Positions 1-8,814 of a stretch of DNA of 64,000 bases are shown here, one piece after another (the first letter of the stretch is position 1; each line of letters starts with the position of its first letter). The translations under genes were made by a program, and so were the position numbers. The stretch is from Planctomycetes bacterium MalM25 (GTDB lineage Bacteria > Planctomycetota > Planctomycetia > Pirellulales > Lacipirellulaceae): positions 2,317,001 through 2,381,000 of the forward strand of contig CP036424.1 of the NCBI GenBank assembly GCA_007745835.1, given 5' to 3'. The notes below the pieces were generated by a model. That model worked only from the letters and a program-made list of their open reading frames with translations, searched no databases and was not told where the DNA came from.

Positions 1-2550
1 GTCGAGATCAGCTCTCGCGCGTTCGTCAACAACTACGGGAGCGACCTCGCCTTGGCGCAGTCGGTGGCGCAGGGCATCGCCGCCAACATGGACGCGCGGT
101 ACCTGCACTCGACCGGGATCAAGCACCGCGTCGGCACGGTCATCATCCGCACCAATCCGGCGACCGACCCGCTGAACGTCGCCAACGGCAACGACAGCGC
201 GGGGCTCTCCGCGTTCCGCAGCTACTGGAACGACCTACAAGCCAACGAAGGCATCGCCCCGACACACGACCTGGCGGTCTATCATGTGCAAGGCGCGCCG
301 TCAGGACTCGCTTACGTGAATCAGGTTGGTACGGGCTCGCGCTACGCGCTCTCCGCGAGCAACGGCGCCACGAGCTGGGCCGACGGCACGCTGGCCCACG
401 AGTTCGGCCACACGTGGAGCCTCGCGCATGTCGGGTCGCATTCGTTCTACGAATCGAAGCCTCGGAGCAACGGGAATGCGCCGGGTGGTGATGATGTCTT
501 CGTCAGCGTCATGCACGGCGGTGGCGACCACAACATCGGCCGCCTGGCGACCGACGAGGCGAATCGGGTCTACAACGTCAAGCTCAACAAGCTGCAGTTC
601 GGCGACCTGATCGCCAACCCAGAACCGATCAAGCCGTTCGGCCACCGAGATAGCTTCGAGGTGGGCACGGCTCCTGTGGTGCTCGACGTCGTGGCGAACG
701 ACTACGACGCCAACAACGACGTCCTCAACGTGCAGCTGCGCGACACGGTCAGCCAGCAGGGGGGTACGATTAGCGTGTCGTCCGGCACGGGGCCCGGCGG
801 TCGTGACGAGCTGATCTACACCCCGCCGGCGGTCTTCAGCGGCAACGATTTCTTCCACTACAACGTGATCGACTCCACCGGCCGCACCGACTGGGGCGCG
901 GTCTACATCACCTCCGCATCGATCGGGGTTGATCTGGGGCAAGACGACTACGCCTACGACTTCGGCACCACCGACTCGCCGGTCTTCAGCAACGACGACG
1001 TGCAGGCCATCCGGGTCTCTCCCGCCACGGTGGGCGACGTGACCTGGGGCGGCCCGGTCCAGGCCGTCGACCGCGGCTCGTCAGCCGGCAACGCCTACAA
1101 TCGCGACTTGGTTTACGGCACGACCCCGGTCAGTTGGTCCCACAAGATCCAGAACGGCCGTTGGCGGGTCACCGTCAACATGAGCGATTCGAGCAACAAC
1201 CTCGATAACATGTTCGTCATTGCCGAAGGGGCGATCGGTCTGAGCGATCTCGATCGACCGATCGGGCAGAATCAGACTGTCTCGTTCGAGGTTGAAGTGC
1301 TCGACGGCGAGCTCGACCTCACCTTCGGAGACGCCGATGCGAACAACTCGTTGTGGGCGTTGAACCGCGTCGTCCTGGCGCAGCTAGAAGAGTACATCCC
1401 GCCGGTTCTTGAAGGGGACTACAACAACGACGGGATCGTCAACGCCATCGATTACACGATCTACCGCGACACGCTCAGCCAGGCGGTCGCCAATCCGTAC
1501 GACGGCGCCGACGGCGATGGGGACCGAGCCGTTGACGCCGACGACCACGCCGTCTGGGGTGTAAACTACGGGGCCGAACTCGTCACCACCTCGTTGATTG
1601 ACGCCACCACCGGCAACGGTGAGGTCGCCGTCGACGATGCGAACGACGTCTCCCTCTTCGGGGGCGGCACGGACACCGCGACGATTGTCCTCAGCCGAGA
1701 CCGCGCGTTCCGCAACGTCGGGACAGCGGGCCGAGGCATCTCGGTCGACGGCTGGGACATCGAACGGGTGTCGTACGGAGGCAGCAACGCCGCCTACGGT
1801 ACCGACGGCTTGTACGGGTTCGCCCAAGACGCCGGCACGGGACCGGGGCAGACCGGCCAGTTCTTCGTCAACAGCGGTGTGATCGACATCCGCTCGGACG
1901 CGGTCGCGGGCGGCTTCGAGGCGGGCGAACAGATCAACCTCTCCTACTTGCTCGGTTCCGACACCAACGGCGCCTCGGAGACCGTCGAAGCGACCGCTTC
2001 GCTCGTCTTCGACGAGGGGCTCGCCACCGAGCGGACCCACACCTTCCCGGTCCGCAGCGCCACGGGCCTCGCCACGCCGGCGATCACCGAGCAGTACCGC
2101 ATCCCGTTGGCGGCCTCGACGGTGTCAGTCCATTTCAACCTCGACGGCGTTCAGGTCGGTGTCCGAGCTTTGCTGGACCAGGTCGAACTGAGCTGGACGC
2201 GTTCGACCGCCAACGCGGGCGCGTCCAACCTGGACGAGACCGCGGCCCTGGCGATCGGGGCTGTCTCCGAGAGCAGCCCTGCTGTGGAGGAGTCCGAGCC
2301 CGTCGCCGCGGCGCAGCCCGTCGTCGCGCCCGCTTTGTCGGTCGCCAGCAACTCTAAGGATTCGTTCAGCGGCCGACGAGTGGCGCCCGTGACGATCTCC
2401 GCGGCATCCCTCGACCCGCTGCTGCTCTACCGAACCGCGGCCTTCGACAGCGATGGCTCGCCCCTCGACGCCGAGGACTCGGAGGAGACCTCCCCGAGCC
2501 GCGAGGATCGGGACGAAGCGTTCGAGTCGCTCGATCTCTCGGTGCTGTAA
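1..2550 (+). CDS. Secreted zinc metalloprotease with cadherin-like and dockerin repeats (5' end outside window)
   Basis: The reading frame is open from the first base, so the start and any signal peptide lie upstream; a TTG at 52 is internal. Window codons 133-143 read HEFGHTWSLAH, the HExxHxxxxxH zinc site of metzincin-type peptidases, and a downstream SVMHGGG can supply the Met-turn. After the catalytic part comes a cadherin-like or Ig-like segment (DVVANDYDANND), then a dockerin-type pair of EF-hand loops (GDYNNDGIVNAIDYTIYRD and DGDGDRAVDADDHAVW). The last 100 or so residues are acidic and low in complexity, with no PEP-CTERM tail. Probably an extracellular or cell-surface peptidase; substrate unknown. 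It converges on the aminotransferase gene with only 28 bp between stops. Confidence 0.8.
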   Translation, partial: VEISSRAFVNNYGSDLALAQSVAQGIAANMDARYLHSTGIKHRVGTVIIRTNPATDPLNVANGNDSAGLSAFRSYWNDLQANEGIAPTHDLAVYHVQGAPSGLAYVNQVGTGSRYALSASNGATSWADGTLAHEFGHTWSLAHVGSHSFYESKPRSNGNAPGGDDVFVSVMHGGGDHNIGRLATDEANRVYNVKLNKLQFGDLIANPEPIKPFGHRDSFEVGTAPVVLDVVANDYDANNDVLNVQLRDTVSQQGGTISVSSGTGPGGRDELIYTPPAVFSGNDFFHYNVIDSTGRTDWGAVYITSASIGVDLGQDDYAYDFGTTDSPVFSNDDVQAIRVSPATVGDVTWGGPVQAVDRGSSAGNAYNRDLVYGTTPVSWSHKIQNGRWRVTVNMSDSSNNLDNMFVIAEGAIGLSDLDRPIGQNQTVSFEVEVLDGELDLTFGDADANNSLWALNRVVLAQLEEYIPPVLEGDYNNDGIVNAIDYTIYRDTLSQAVANPYDGADGDGDRAVDADDHAVWGVNYGAELVTTSLIDATTGNGEVAVDDANDVSLFGGGTDTATIVLSRDRAFRNVGTAGRGISVDGWDIERVSYGGSNAAYGTDGLYGFAQDAGTGPGQTGQFFVNSGVIDIRSDAVAGGFEAGEQINLSYLLGSDTNGASETVEATASLVFDEGLATERTHTFPVRSATGLATPAITEQYRIPLAASTVSVHFNLDGVQVGVRALLDQVELSWTRSTANAGASNLDETAALAIGAVSESSPAVEESEPVAAAQPVVAPALSVASNSKDSFSGRRVAPVTISAASLDPLLLYRTAAFDSDGSPLDAEDSEETSPSREDRDEAFESLDLSVL

Positions 2551-2561
2551 ACGGTAGCTAG

Positions 2562-2585
2562 CCGGGCTACAGGCCGGGCTACAGG
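2562..2585. repeat. Tandem 12-bp duplication at a convergent gene end
   Basis: GCCGGGCTACAG occurs twice back to back between the metalloprotease stop and the aminotransferase stop. The second copy contains the TAG stop of the aminotransferase (minus strand). Each copy holds CTA, read as TAG on the minus strand, so read-through would meet a second stop. No function is evident. Confidence 0.6.
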
Positions 2586-3676
2586 ACGGTGTCCAGGCAG
2601 GCGAGGATGTCGTCGACGTTCTCGTCGCGGGCGCCGTGCCCCATGATGCCGATCCGCCAGCATTCGCCCGCCAGCTTGCCGAGCCCGCCGCCGATCTCGA
2701 GGTCGTGGTTCTCCAGCAGCGACTTGCGGGCGGCGGCCTCGTCCGCGACCGAAGCGGGCACCTTCACGAGGTTGAGCATCGGCAGCGAATTGTCGGGATC
2801 CGAGGCGTACTCGAAGCCACGCTTCTCCAGCCCCGCCTTGAGGCGTTCGTGGGCGGCTTGGTGGCGTTCCCAGCGGTTCCCGAGGCCCTCCTCCAGGACG
2901 AGGCGGAGCGCCTCGTGCAACGCGTAGTTCATGTTCACCGGCGCCGTGTGGTGGTAGGCGCGGCTGCCGCCCCAATAGTTGCCGACGAGGCTCAGGTCGA
3001 GGTACCACGAGTTGGCTGGCGACTTGCGATTGTTCGCCTTGTGCATCGCCCGCTCGGAGAGCGTGACCGGTCCGAGACCGGGCGGGCACGAGAGGCACTT
3101 TTGCGTGCCGGTGTACGCCGCGTCGACGCCCCAGGCGTCGATCTCAAGGGGCATCCCGGCAAACGAAGTCACGCAGTCCATCACCAGCAGGCCCCCGTGC
3201 TTGTGCGTCGCCTCGGCGAGCTTGTCGAAGGGCTGGCAGGCGCCGGTCGAAGTCTCCGCGTGGACGAAGGCGACGAGGTCGGGCTTAAGCTCTTCGATCT
3301 TGGCGACGATCTCGTCGGTGTCGAAGACCTGTCCCCACTCGGCGTTGAGGTTGTGCACCTCGCCGCCCGCGCGGCGCGCCTTCTCCGTGAGCCGCCCGCC
3401 GAACACGCCGTTGATGCCGATCAGGCAGACGTCGCCCGGCTCGACGAGGTTGTCCATGAGCATCTCGGCCCCCGCCGACCCGGTGCCGGAGCAGGCGAGC
3501 GTCATCTCGTTCTCGGTGCGAAACACCTGCTGCAGCATCTCGCGGACCTCGTTCATGATCCCCATGAAGGCGGGGTCCATGTGACCGATGCAGGGCTTGG
3601 CGAGCGCTTCGAGCACCGAGGGTGCAACGGGAGAGGGGCCGGGGCCGTGCAGCTTGCGGGCGGGGACGTTCAGCAT
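2579..3676 (-). CDS. Class V aminotransferase: alanine/serine-glyoxylate or ureidoglycine-glyoxylate aminotransferase
   Basis: PLP enzyme of the AGXT/PucG family, 365 residues, normal family length. Recognisable features are [15 protein letters not shown] near the N-terminus, GHMDPAF, the SGTGSAGAE phosphate-binding stretch, the MDCVTS aspartate region and K193 in YTGTQKCLS as the Schiff-base lysine. It is the last gene of the minus-strand ureide operon, 41 bp after HIU hydrolase. The expected role is glyoxylate -> glycine with an amino donor. Bacillus PucG, in the same family, instead transaminates (S)-ureidoglycine with glyoxylate; the sequence alone does not let me separate these two activities. 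Class call sure, substrate not. Confidence 0.88.
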   Translation of the reverse strand: MLNVPARKLHGPGPSPVAPSVLEALAKPCIGHMDPAFMGIMNEVREMLQQVFRTENEMTLACSGTGSAGAEMLMDNLVEPGDVCLIGINGVFGGRLTEKARRAGGEVHNLNAEWGQVFDTDEIVAKIEELKPDLVAFVHAETSTGACQPFDKLAEATHKHGGLLVMDCVTSFAGMPLEIDAWGVDAAYTGTQKCLSCPPGLGPVTLSERAMHKANNRKSPANSWYLDLSLVGNYWGGSRAYHHTAPVNMNYALHEALRLVLEEGLGNRWERHQAAHERLKAGLEKRGFEYASDPDNSLPMLNLVKVPASVADEAAARKSLLENHDLEIGGGLGKLAGECWRIGIMGHGARDENVDDILACLDTVL

Positions 3677-3717
3677 GGGGGACTCGCAGGAGTGAGCGAA
3701 AGCAGTGGAAGCCGGGA

Positions 3718-4059
3718 TCAGCTGCCGCGGTAAGTGGAGTAGCCGAAGGGCGAGAGCAGCAGCGGAACGTGGTAGTGCTGTGTCGGGTCGGCGACGTGGA
3801 AGGCGATCTCGACCGACGGGTAGAACGACTCGCGGCCGGCAGCGGCGAAGTAGGGGGCCGTCTGAAACATCAGGCGGTACGTGTCCGCCGTCAGGCCGCC
3901 CGGGGGCGTCATCGGATCGACGCGGCCGTCGGCGTTGGTCGTCGCCACGCTAAGAGGTTCCGCAACTCCCTCGGAGTTTAAACGCGAGAGCGTCACCGCG
4001 ATCCCCTCGGCCGGCCGGCCGAGAGCGGTGTCGAGGATGTGAGTGGTGATCGAACTCAT
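3718..4059 (-). CDS. uraH: 5-hydroxyisourate hydrolase (transthyretin-like)
   Basis: 113 residues, the usual size for single-domain HIU hydrolases. The N-terminus [16 protein letters not shown] carries the conserved histidine and LDTxxGxPA pattern, and the protein ends in the family signature YRGS (FGYSTYRGS). It hydrolyses 5-hydroxyisourate, the unstable product of urate oxidase, to OHCU. The gene lies 14 bp downstream of the OHCU decarboxylase gene and upstream of the aminotransferase, on the same strand, so co-transcription is likely. No signal peptide is seen, so it is cytoplasmic. Confidence 0.95.
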   Translation of the reverse strand: MSSITTHILDTALGRPAEGIAVTLSRLNSEGVAEPLSVATTNADGRVDPMTPPGGLTADTYRLMFQTAPYFAAAGRESFYPSVEIAFHVADPTQHYHVPLLLSPFGYSTYRGS

Positions 4060-4073
4060 GCGGCTATCACGAC

Positions 4074-4601
4074 TTAGGACGGGTCGGTCGAAGGGCGTAG
4101 TTTAGCAAGTCGAAGCCGGGTTATCTTCCGCTGTTCGTCGGAGGCGAGGCGAAGCTCGGCACCCACCTCGTTGTTGAGCCGCTCTTCGAGCAACGCGAGC
4201 ATCTGGGCGGCCGATTTGCCGGTCGCGCAGACGACGAACAGGTAACCGAACCGCCGCTGGTAGGCGTCGTTGCCGGCGGCCAGGCGGCGGAGAGTCTCCT
4301 CGTCGGCCGCGGCGGCGCCCGCCTGCTCGCCGCCGGACCACTCGCGGTTGCCCGCGTACTTCATCTTGAGCGACTCGAAGTCGCCGATCTTGGGGTGGCT
4401 GCGGATCGCCTCGAGCCAGGCGTCGTCCGGCATCGCGTCGAACGCCCGCTCGGTCGCGACGGCGAGGGCTTCGGTATCGGCGTAGGGTCGGTCCGCCGCC
4501 ACACGCGCCGCCCACCAGCGTGAGCCGCAGCAACGGAGCAGCGCCACTTCGGCTTGCTCCGTGTCGAGGCCGTTCAGCCAAACGGTGGTGGCACCGTTCA
4601 C
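4074..4601 (-). CDS. uraD: OHCU decarboxylase
   Basis: Converts 2-oxo-4-hydroxy-4-carboxy-5-ureidoimidazoline to S-allantoin. The frame is open much further upstream, but I place the start at GTG 4601. It forms a GTGA overlap with the allantoinase stop and has GGGAGG a few bases upstream, giving 175 residues, the normal family length. Family marks are SHPKIGD (catalytic histidine region), the NREWSGGEQAG stretch and a C-terminal FGYLFVVCATGKS followed by RLNNEVGAELRLA and KITRLRL. The coupling with allantoinase (upstream) and HIU hydrolase (downstream) matches its place in the pathway. Confidence 0.93.
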   Translation of the reverse strand: MNGATTVWLNGLDTEQAEVALLRCCGSRWWAARVAADRPYADTEALAVATERAFDAMPDDAWLEAIRSHPKIGDFESLKMKYAGNREWSGGEQAGAAAADEETLRRLAAGNDAYQRRFGYLFVVCATGKSAAQMLALLEERLNNEVGAELRLASDEQRKITRLRLAKLRPSTDPS

Positions 4602-5896
4602 AGGGCCCTCCCGGCGCCAGGCGTGGCGAGTTGGCCACGCAAGTAAGTTGCCCGCACAACGCCGCGCAGCCGGCGTCCTTCGTAAGGCGTTAGGTCGTGT
4701 CGATGCTCGAGCTTCGCGCCCTCGACGACGAACTCCGCGTCGGGATCGAACAGGACGAGGTTCGCGTCCGCGCCGACGCGGACGCCCCCTTCGAGCCCGA
4801 CGAGCTGCGCGGGCCGATGGCAGAGCCAATCAACGACTTCGTTGAGCGTGTGCCCGCGGCGGCTTGCCTCGGTCCAGACGATCGGCAGGGTGAGCTGCAA
4901 TGAACTGACACCGCCCCACGCCTCATCAAAACGACCCGTGTCGAGCCGCTTCATCGGGGCGGGGCAGGGGGAGTGGTCCGAGGCGATGAAGTCGATGACC
5001 CCGTCGGCCAGGCCGCCCCACAAGGCTTCGCGGTTGGCGGCGTCTCGGATCGGCGGGGCGCACTTGTACTGCGTGGCGCCGTCGGGGATCTCCTCCGCCG
5101 CGAAGGTGAGGTAGTGCGGGCAGGTCTCCACCGTCAGCGGCAAGCCCTCCGCCCGCGCCGCGGCGAGCACCGGCAGGCAATCGGCGTCGGCAAGGTGGAC
5201 GATGTGCGTTCGGCAGCCCGTCTCGCGGCACAGATCGATCAAGAGCGTGATGGCGTCGCGCTCGAACGCCGTGGGCCGCGAGGCGAGGTAGTCGCGGTAG
5301 CGGCGCGGGTCGGCCATCGGCTCCACGGGCGCGACGAGCTCCGCGTGCGCCAGCAGCGGAACGCCCCGTTCGGCGAGCAGCGGCATCGCGGCGCGCAGCT
5401 CGCGCTCGGTGGCCGCGGGGAACTCGTCGATGCCGCTGTGGCAGAGGAACGCCTTCACACCCCGCACGCCCGCGTCCAGCAGCGGAGCGAGATGCGTCTC
5501 GTTGCCCGGCACGAGCCCCGCGTAGAAGCCAACGTCGACCGAGAGCTTGCCCGTGGCGGCGTTGCGTTTGGCTTGCAAAGCCTCGACGGTTGTCGTCACG
5601 GGTGAGCTGTTGAGCGGCATGTCGATGAGGGTCGTCACCCCGCCCGCCGCCGCGGCCGCCGTGCCGGTGGCGAAGCCCTCCCACTCGGTGCGGCCCGGCT
5701 CGTTGAGGTGGACGTGCGGATCGACGAGGCCCGGGAGGATCACGGGCGCGTCTTGGCGGTCGCCGAGCGGCTCGATCGCTTCGACGCGACCGCCCGCGAT
5801 GCGCAGTGACGCGGGCGCCTCGCCCTCGGGCGTTACCACCCGGGGGCTGCTGAGAACGAGCTGGTCATCGCTGGCGGGCACGCAGTGGTTTTCCAA
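4598..5896 (-). CDS. allB: Allantoinase
   Basis: Amidohydrolase-superfamily enzyme opening the ring of allantoin to allantoate. 432 residues, close to other allantoinases. HVHLNEPGRTEWEGF (H61, H63) is the allantoinase signature. The remaining metal ligands can be assigned to K148 (GVKAF, carboxylated lysine), H184 (LLAHAE), H234 (HIVHL) and D307 (FIASDHSPC). It is the first gene of the 5896-2579 transcript and diverges from urate oxidase with 54 bp between the starts, so the two probably share a control region. Its stop overlaps the start of uraD. Confidence 0.95.
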   Translation of the reverse strand: MENHCVPASDDQLVLSSPRVVTPEGEAPASLRIAGGRVEAIEPLGDRQDAPVILPGLVDPHVHLNEPGRTEWEGFATGTAAAAAGGVTTLIDMPLNSSPVTTTVEALQAKRNAATGKLSVDVGFYAGLVPGNETHLAPLLDAGVRGVKAFLCHSGIDEFPAATERELRAAMPLLAERGVPLLAHAELVAPVEPMADPRRYRDYLASRPTAFERDAITLLIDLCRETGCRTHIVHLADADCLPVLAAARAEGLPLTVETCPHYLTFAAEEIPDGATQYKCAPPIRDAANREALWGGLADGVIDFIASDHSPCPAPMKRLDTGRFDEAWGGVSSLQLTLPIVWTEASRRGHTLNEVVDWLCHRPAQLVGLEGGVRVGADANLVLFDPDAEFVVEGAKLEHRHDLTPYEGRRLRGVVRATYLRGQLATPGAGRAL

Positions 5897-5950
5897 GTTG
5901 GTTGCGGTAGAGTGAGGGCCCCCAGCCTACCAGTCTCGTACGGAGAAGCC

Positions 5951-6805
5951 ATGGCCATTCGTCTCGCCGAGAACCGCTACGGCAAGCACCGCGTCCGCGT
6001 CAGCAAGGTCCGCAGGCCGCGGCAAGCGGCGTCGAACACGGAACGTCACGAGTTCGTCGAGTACGCGGTCGATGTCGAGCTCGAGGGGGATTTCGACGAG
6101 TCGTACACCGGCGGCGACAACCGCCACGTCGTCGCCACGGACACCTGCAAGAACACGGTCTACGTGCTGGCGAAGGATCACCCGCTCGACACGGGCGAGT
6201 CGTTCGGGGCGGCGATCGCGGAGCACTTCGTCGGCCGGTACGACCACGTCGGCCGAGCTTGCGTTGCGGTGACCGAGACCGTTTGGTCTCGTCTGAACGA
6301 CTCGCCGCACGGCTTCGCCGCCCGCGACCGAGCGACCCCGACCGCGCGGGTCGAGCTCACCCGGGGCGAGTCGCCGGTGGTCTCTGCCGGGATTGAGCAC
6401 CTGATCATCGCAAAGACGACCGAGAGCGGTTTCGTCGATTTCCACCAAGACGAGTACCGCACCCTTGCGGACACCGACGATCGCATCCTGGCGACCGAAC
6501 TGTCCGCCACGTGGACGTACCGCCCCGGCGACCGCGACTACGCGGCGAGCCGGGAACGCGTCACCGGCGCGCTGCTGGCGCGTTTCCTCGATCACTACAG
6601 CCGCAGCGTGCAGGAAACGCTCTACTTCATGGGCGAGGCGGCGCTCGGCGCCTGCCCGGAGGCGCTGCGCATCTCGCTCACGATGCCGAACAAGCACCAC
6701 CTGCTGGCGGACATGGCGCCGTTCGGTCGCGAGAACGAGAACGAGGTCTTCGTCGCCACCGACGAGCCGTTCGGTTACATCTCGGCGACGGTGTCGAACG
6801 AGTAA
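5951..6805 (+). CDS. uox: Urate oxidase (uricase)
   Basis: Cofactor-free oxidation of urate to 5-hydroxyisourate. The frame opens at 5885, but ATG 5951 is preferred: it has GGAG just upstream and begins MAIRLAENRYGKHRVRV, with the expected uricase YGKxxVR motif. That gives 284 residues, within family range. ATDTCKNTVYVLAK (conserved T and N of the active site), HFVGRYDHV, SPHGF and the C-terminal MPNKHHLLADM...GRENENEVFVATDEP are all typical. It is the only plus-strand gene inside the ureide part of the cluster. Its stop is 3 bp from the stop of the facing ureidoglycolate amidohydrolase-like gene, so no independent terminator fits between them. Confidence 0.95.
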   Translation: MAIRLAENRYGKHRVRVSKVRRPRQAASNTERHEFVEYAVDVELEGDFDESYTGGDNRHVVATDTCKNTVYVLAKDHPLDTGESFGAAIAEHFVGRYDHVGRACVAVTETVWSRLNDSPHGFAARDRATPTARVELTRGESPVVSAGIEHLIIAKTTESGFVDFHQDEYRTLADTDDRILATELSATWTYRPGDRDYAASRERVTGALLARFLDHYSRSVQETLYFMGEAALGACPEALRISLTMPNKHHLLADMAPFGRENENEVFVATDEPFGYISATVSNE

Positions 6806-6808
6806 CCG

Positions 6809-8062
6809 CTACGACGCCAGTTCGGCGAGCGTCAGGGCGAGCGTTTGCACGCCGGCGGAGATCGCCTCGGGCGAGGCGTACTCGTCCGGCCGGTGGGAGA
6901 CCCCGCCGCGGCACGGGATGAAGATCATCGCCATCGGCGCCACGCGGGCCATGAACAGCGAGTCGTGATACGCCCGGCTGATCATCTCTTGGCTCGCGAG
7001 GCCGAGCGATTCGGCCGCCCCGTTGATCGCCGCGACCAGTCGCTGGTCGCTGGTCGCCGGCGGGTCGGCGTTGAGAACGCGATGCTCAATCGTCACGCCG
7101 CGCTCAGCAGCGATCCGATCGGTCGCTTGCTCGATCTCGGCGAGCACTAGGTCGCGGTTGGCGCCGTCGATGTCGCGCAGGTCGAGCGGGAAGCGGACGC
7201 GGCTGGGGATCGAGTTCACCGCGCCGGGGTGAACCTCCATTTGGCCGACGGTCGCGACCAGGTCGGGGCTGGCGCTCGCGCGGGCCAGGGACTCGATCGC
7301 GACGACCATCTCGGCGGCGGCGGCCAGCGCGTCGTGGCGGCGGGGCATGAGCACAGCGCCGGCGTGGCCCCCCTCGCCTTCGAGGGCGAACTCGAGCGTG
7401 GCCGGGGCGGCGATCGCCGTGACCACGCCGATCGGCAAGCCCGCCGCTTCCAGCTCGGGGCCTTGCTCGATGTGCAGCTCGACGAAGGCGTCGTAAGCGT
7501 CGGTCGCGAGGCGTGTGTCGGCGAGATCCCCCGAGAAACCGGCCCGTTGACGGATCGTGTCGTAGCTGTCCCCGGCGTCGTCGATGAAAGCGGCCAACGC
7601 CTCGGGCGAGAGGGCGCCGCTCATGAGTCGGCTGCCGGTGCAGCCCACGCCGAACCGCGTCGGCTCTTCGGACGTGAACATCACCACGTCGATCGAACGC
7701 CGCGGACGATAACCCGCTCGCTGCAACGCACGGACCGCTTCGAGCCCCCCCAGCACGCCGACCGTGCCGTCGTACAACCCGGCGTGCGGGATGGCGTCGC
7801 AGTGCGAGCCGGTGCCGACGGCCGGGGAATCGGGTTCGGTCCCTTCCCAGCGCGCGAAGGTGTTGCCGATCGGATCGACGCGGACGCTCAGCCCGGCCGC
7901 TTCGTAGAGGCTCTTCAGGTACTCCCGCGCCCGCAGGTCGGTCTCGGTAAAGACGACACGCGTCACCGCGGGCGGAGGCTCGGGGCAATCGCTGATCGCC
8001 GCCAGCTCGAGCAGCTCGCGGACGAGCTGCCCCGCATCGATCTGAACGGCGGGAGGGGTCAC
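6809..8062 (-). CDS. M20-type amidohydrolase, probably ureidoglycolate amidohydrolase
   Basis: 417 residues of the peptidase M20 / N-carbamoyl amino acid hydrolase / allantoate amidohydrolase family. Metal-site motifs are GTGSHCDAIPHAGLYDG (H and D) and FTSEEPTRFG (E-E). As I remember plant ureidoglycolate amidohydrolases, they carry SEEPTRFGISCLGSR, close to the SEEPTRFGVGCTGSR here, whereas allantoate amidohydrolases have an SDEE/SEEE-GVRF version. The other M20 gene of this operon has that second version. The predicted reaction is ureidoglycolate -> glyoxylate + 2 NH3 + CO2. It starts at GTG 8062, overlapping the aminohydrolase stop (GTGA), with GCGAGG upstream. The alternative is an N-carbamoyl amino acid hydrolase. 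Family call sure, substrate by motif and context. Confidence 0.8.
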   Translation of the reverse strand: MTPPAVQIDAGQLVRELLELAAISDCPEPPPAVTRVVFTETDLRAREYLKSLYEAAGLSVRVDPIGNTFARWEGTEPDSPAVGTGSHCDAIPHAGLYDGTVGVLGGLEAVRALQRAGYRPRRSIDVVMFTSEEPTRFGVGCTGSRLMSGALSPEALAAFIDDAGDSYDTIRQRAGFSGDLADTRLATDAYDAFVELHIEQGPELEAAGLPIGVVTAIAAPATLEFALEGEGGHAGAVLMPRRHDALAAAAEMVVAIESLARASASPDLVATVGQMEVHPGAVNSIPSRVRFPLDLRDIDGANRDLVLAEIEQATDRIAAERGVTIEHRVLNADPPATSDQRLVAAINGAAESLGLASQEMISRAYHDSLFMARVAPMAMIFIPCRGGVSHRPDEYASPEAISAGVQTLALTLAELAS

Positions 8063-8814
8063 GGGGCCTCGCTAAGGGGGTCGCGGTTCACGTCTTTGTA
8101 ATAGATGTAGGAGGCCGGCTCCTTGCCCATCGCGACGAACCACTGCGGGCAGTAAGAGGCCATCCAGATCGCGTCCCCCTTCTGCACGGGGTACCACTTG
8201 TCGCCCAAGCGGTACACGCCCTGCCCGGAGCGCATGAGCAGTCCGTGCTCCATGATGTGGGTCTCGACCAGCGGGAGCGCGGCGCCCGGCTGGAAGTTGA
8301 AGACGTTCACCGCCATGTCGAACTCGGCGGTCGTCGGCAGCAGCGTGCTTAGTACGGCGTCGGGGTCGCCGAGGAAGGGCTCCGCGGGGGCGTCGCTCAA
8401 GAGGCCGGTCCGCCTGCCGGGCTTCTCGGCGCCTTCGATCGGCTCGTAACGCTTCTCGAAGACCAGCAACTCGGCGCCCTCGCGGGCGGTGAGTCGGTGC
8501 GGCTCGTCGCTGGGCAGGTAGGCGAAGGCGTCCGCTGCGAGCTTCTCGCCGTCGAGCAGTGCCTCGCCATGCAGCAAGTAGACGAGTCGCTGCACGCCCG
8601 CCGGAGCGCCTTCGGTCGTACATCCTTCGCCGCCCTGCACCAGGTACTGGCTGAACCGGGGTCCGCCCGGGCCGCCCCGCATCGTGGGGCTGATCAACAC
8701 GACGCCCTCCGACTCACCCCAGCTTGGCGGCAGGGAGGGGACGTGGCTGTCGGGTCCGATGACCGCGTGGTTCCACTCGACCGCGGTCCGGGTTTCGCCG
8801 AAGGGGGTCGTCAT
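8059..8814 (-). CDS. allE: (S)-ureidoglycine aminohydrolase (bicupin)
   Basis: Removes ammonia from (S)-ureidoglycine to give (S)-ureidoglycolate. The open frame extends upstream, but ATG 8814 is right: it overlaps the preceding stop as TGATG and yields 251 residues, near the length of AllE/YlbA. The second cupin holds ETHIMEH, the ExHxxxH metal set, followed by YRLGDKWYPVQKGDAIWMA, CPQWF (the conserved glutamine) and YYKDVNRDPL, all characteristic of AllE. It is sandwiched with start/stop overlaps between the two M20 amidohydrolase genes, so the three pathway steps are translated from one message. Confidence 0.93.
   Translation of the reverse strand: MTTPFGETRTAVEWNHAVIGPDSHVPSLPPSWGESEGVVLISPTMRGGPGGPRFSQYLVQGGEGCTTEGAPAGVQRLVYLLHGEALLDGEKLAADAFAYLPSDEPHRLTAREGAELLVFEKRYEPIEGAEKPGRRTGLLSDAPAEPFLGDPDAVLSTLLPTTAEFDMAVNVFNFQPGAALPLVETHIMEHGLLMRSGQGVYRLGDKWYPVQKGDAIWMASYCPQWFVAMGKEPASYIYYKDVNRDPLSEAP

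Noticed and set aside
6809-8062. Calling this gene simply a second allantoate amidohydrolase
   Set aside because: Its SEEPTRFG motif differs from the SEEEGVRF of the true AAH in the same operon, and the pathway lacks another enzyme for ureidoglycolate.
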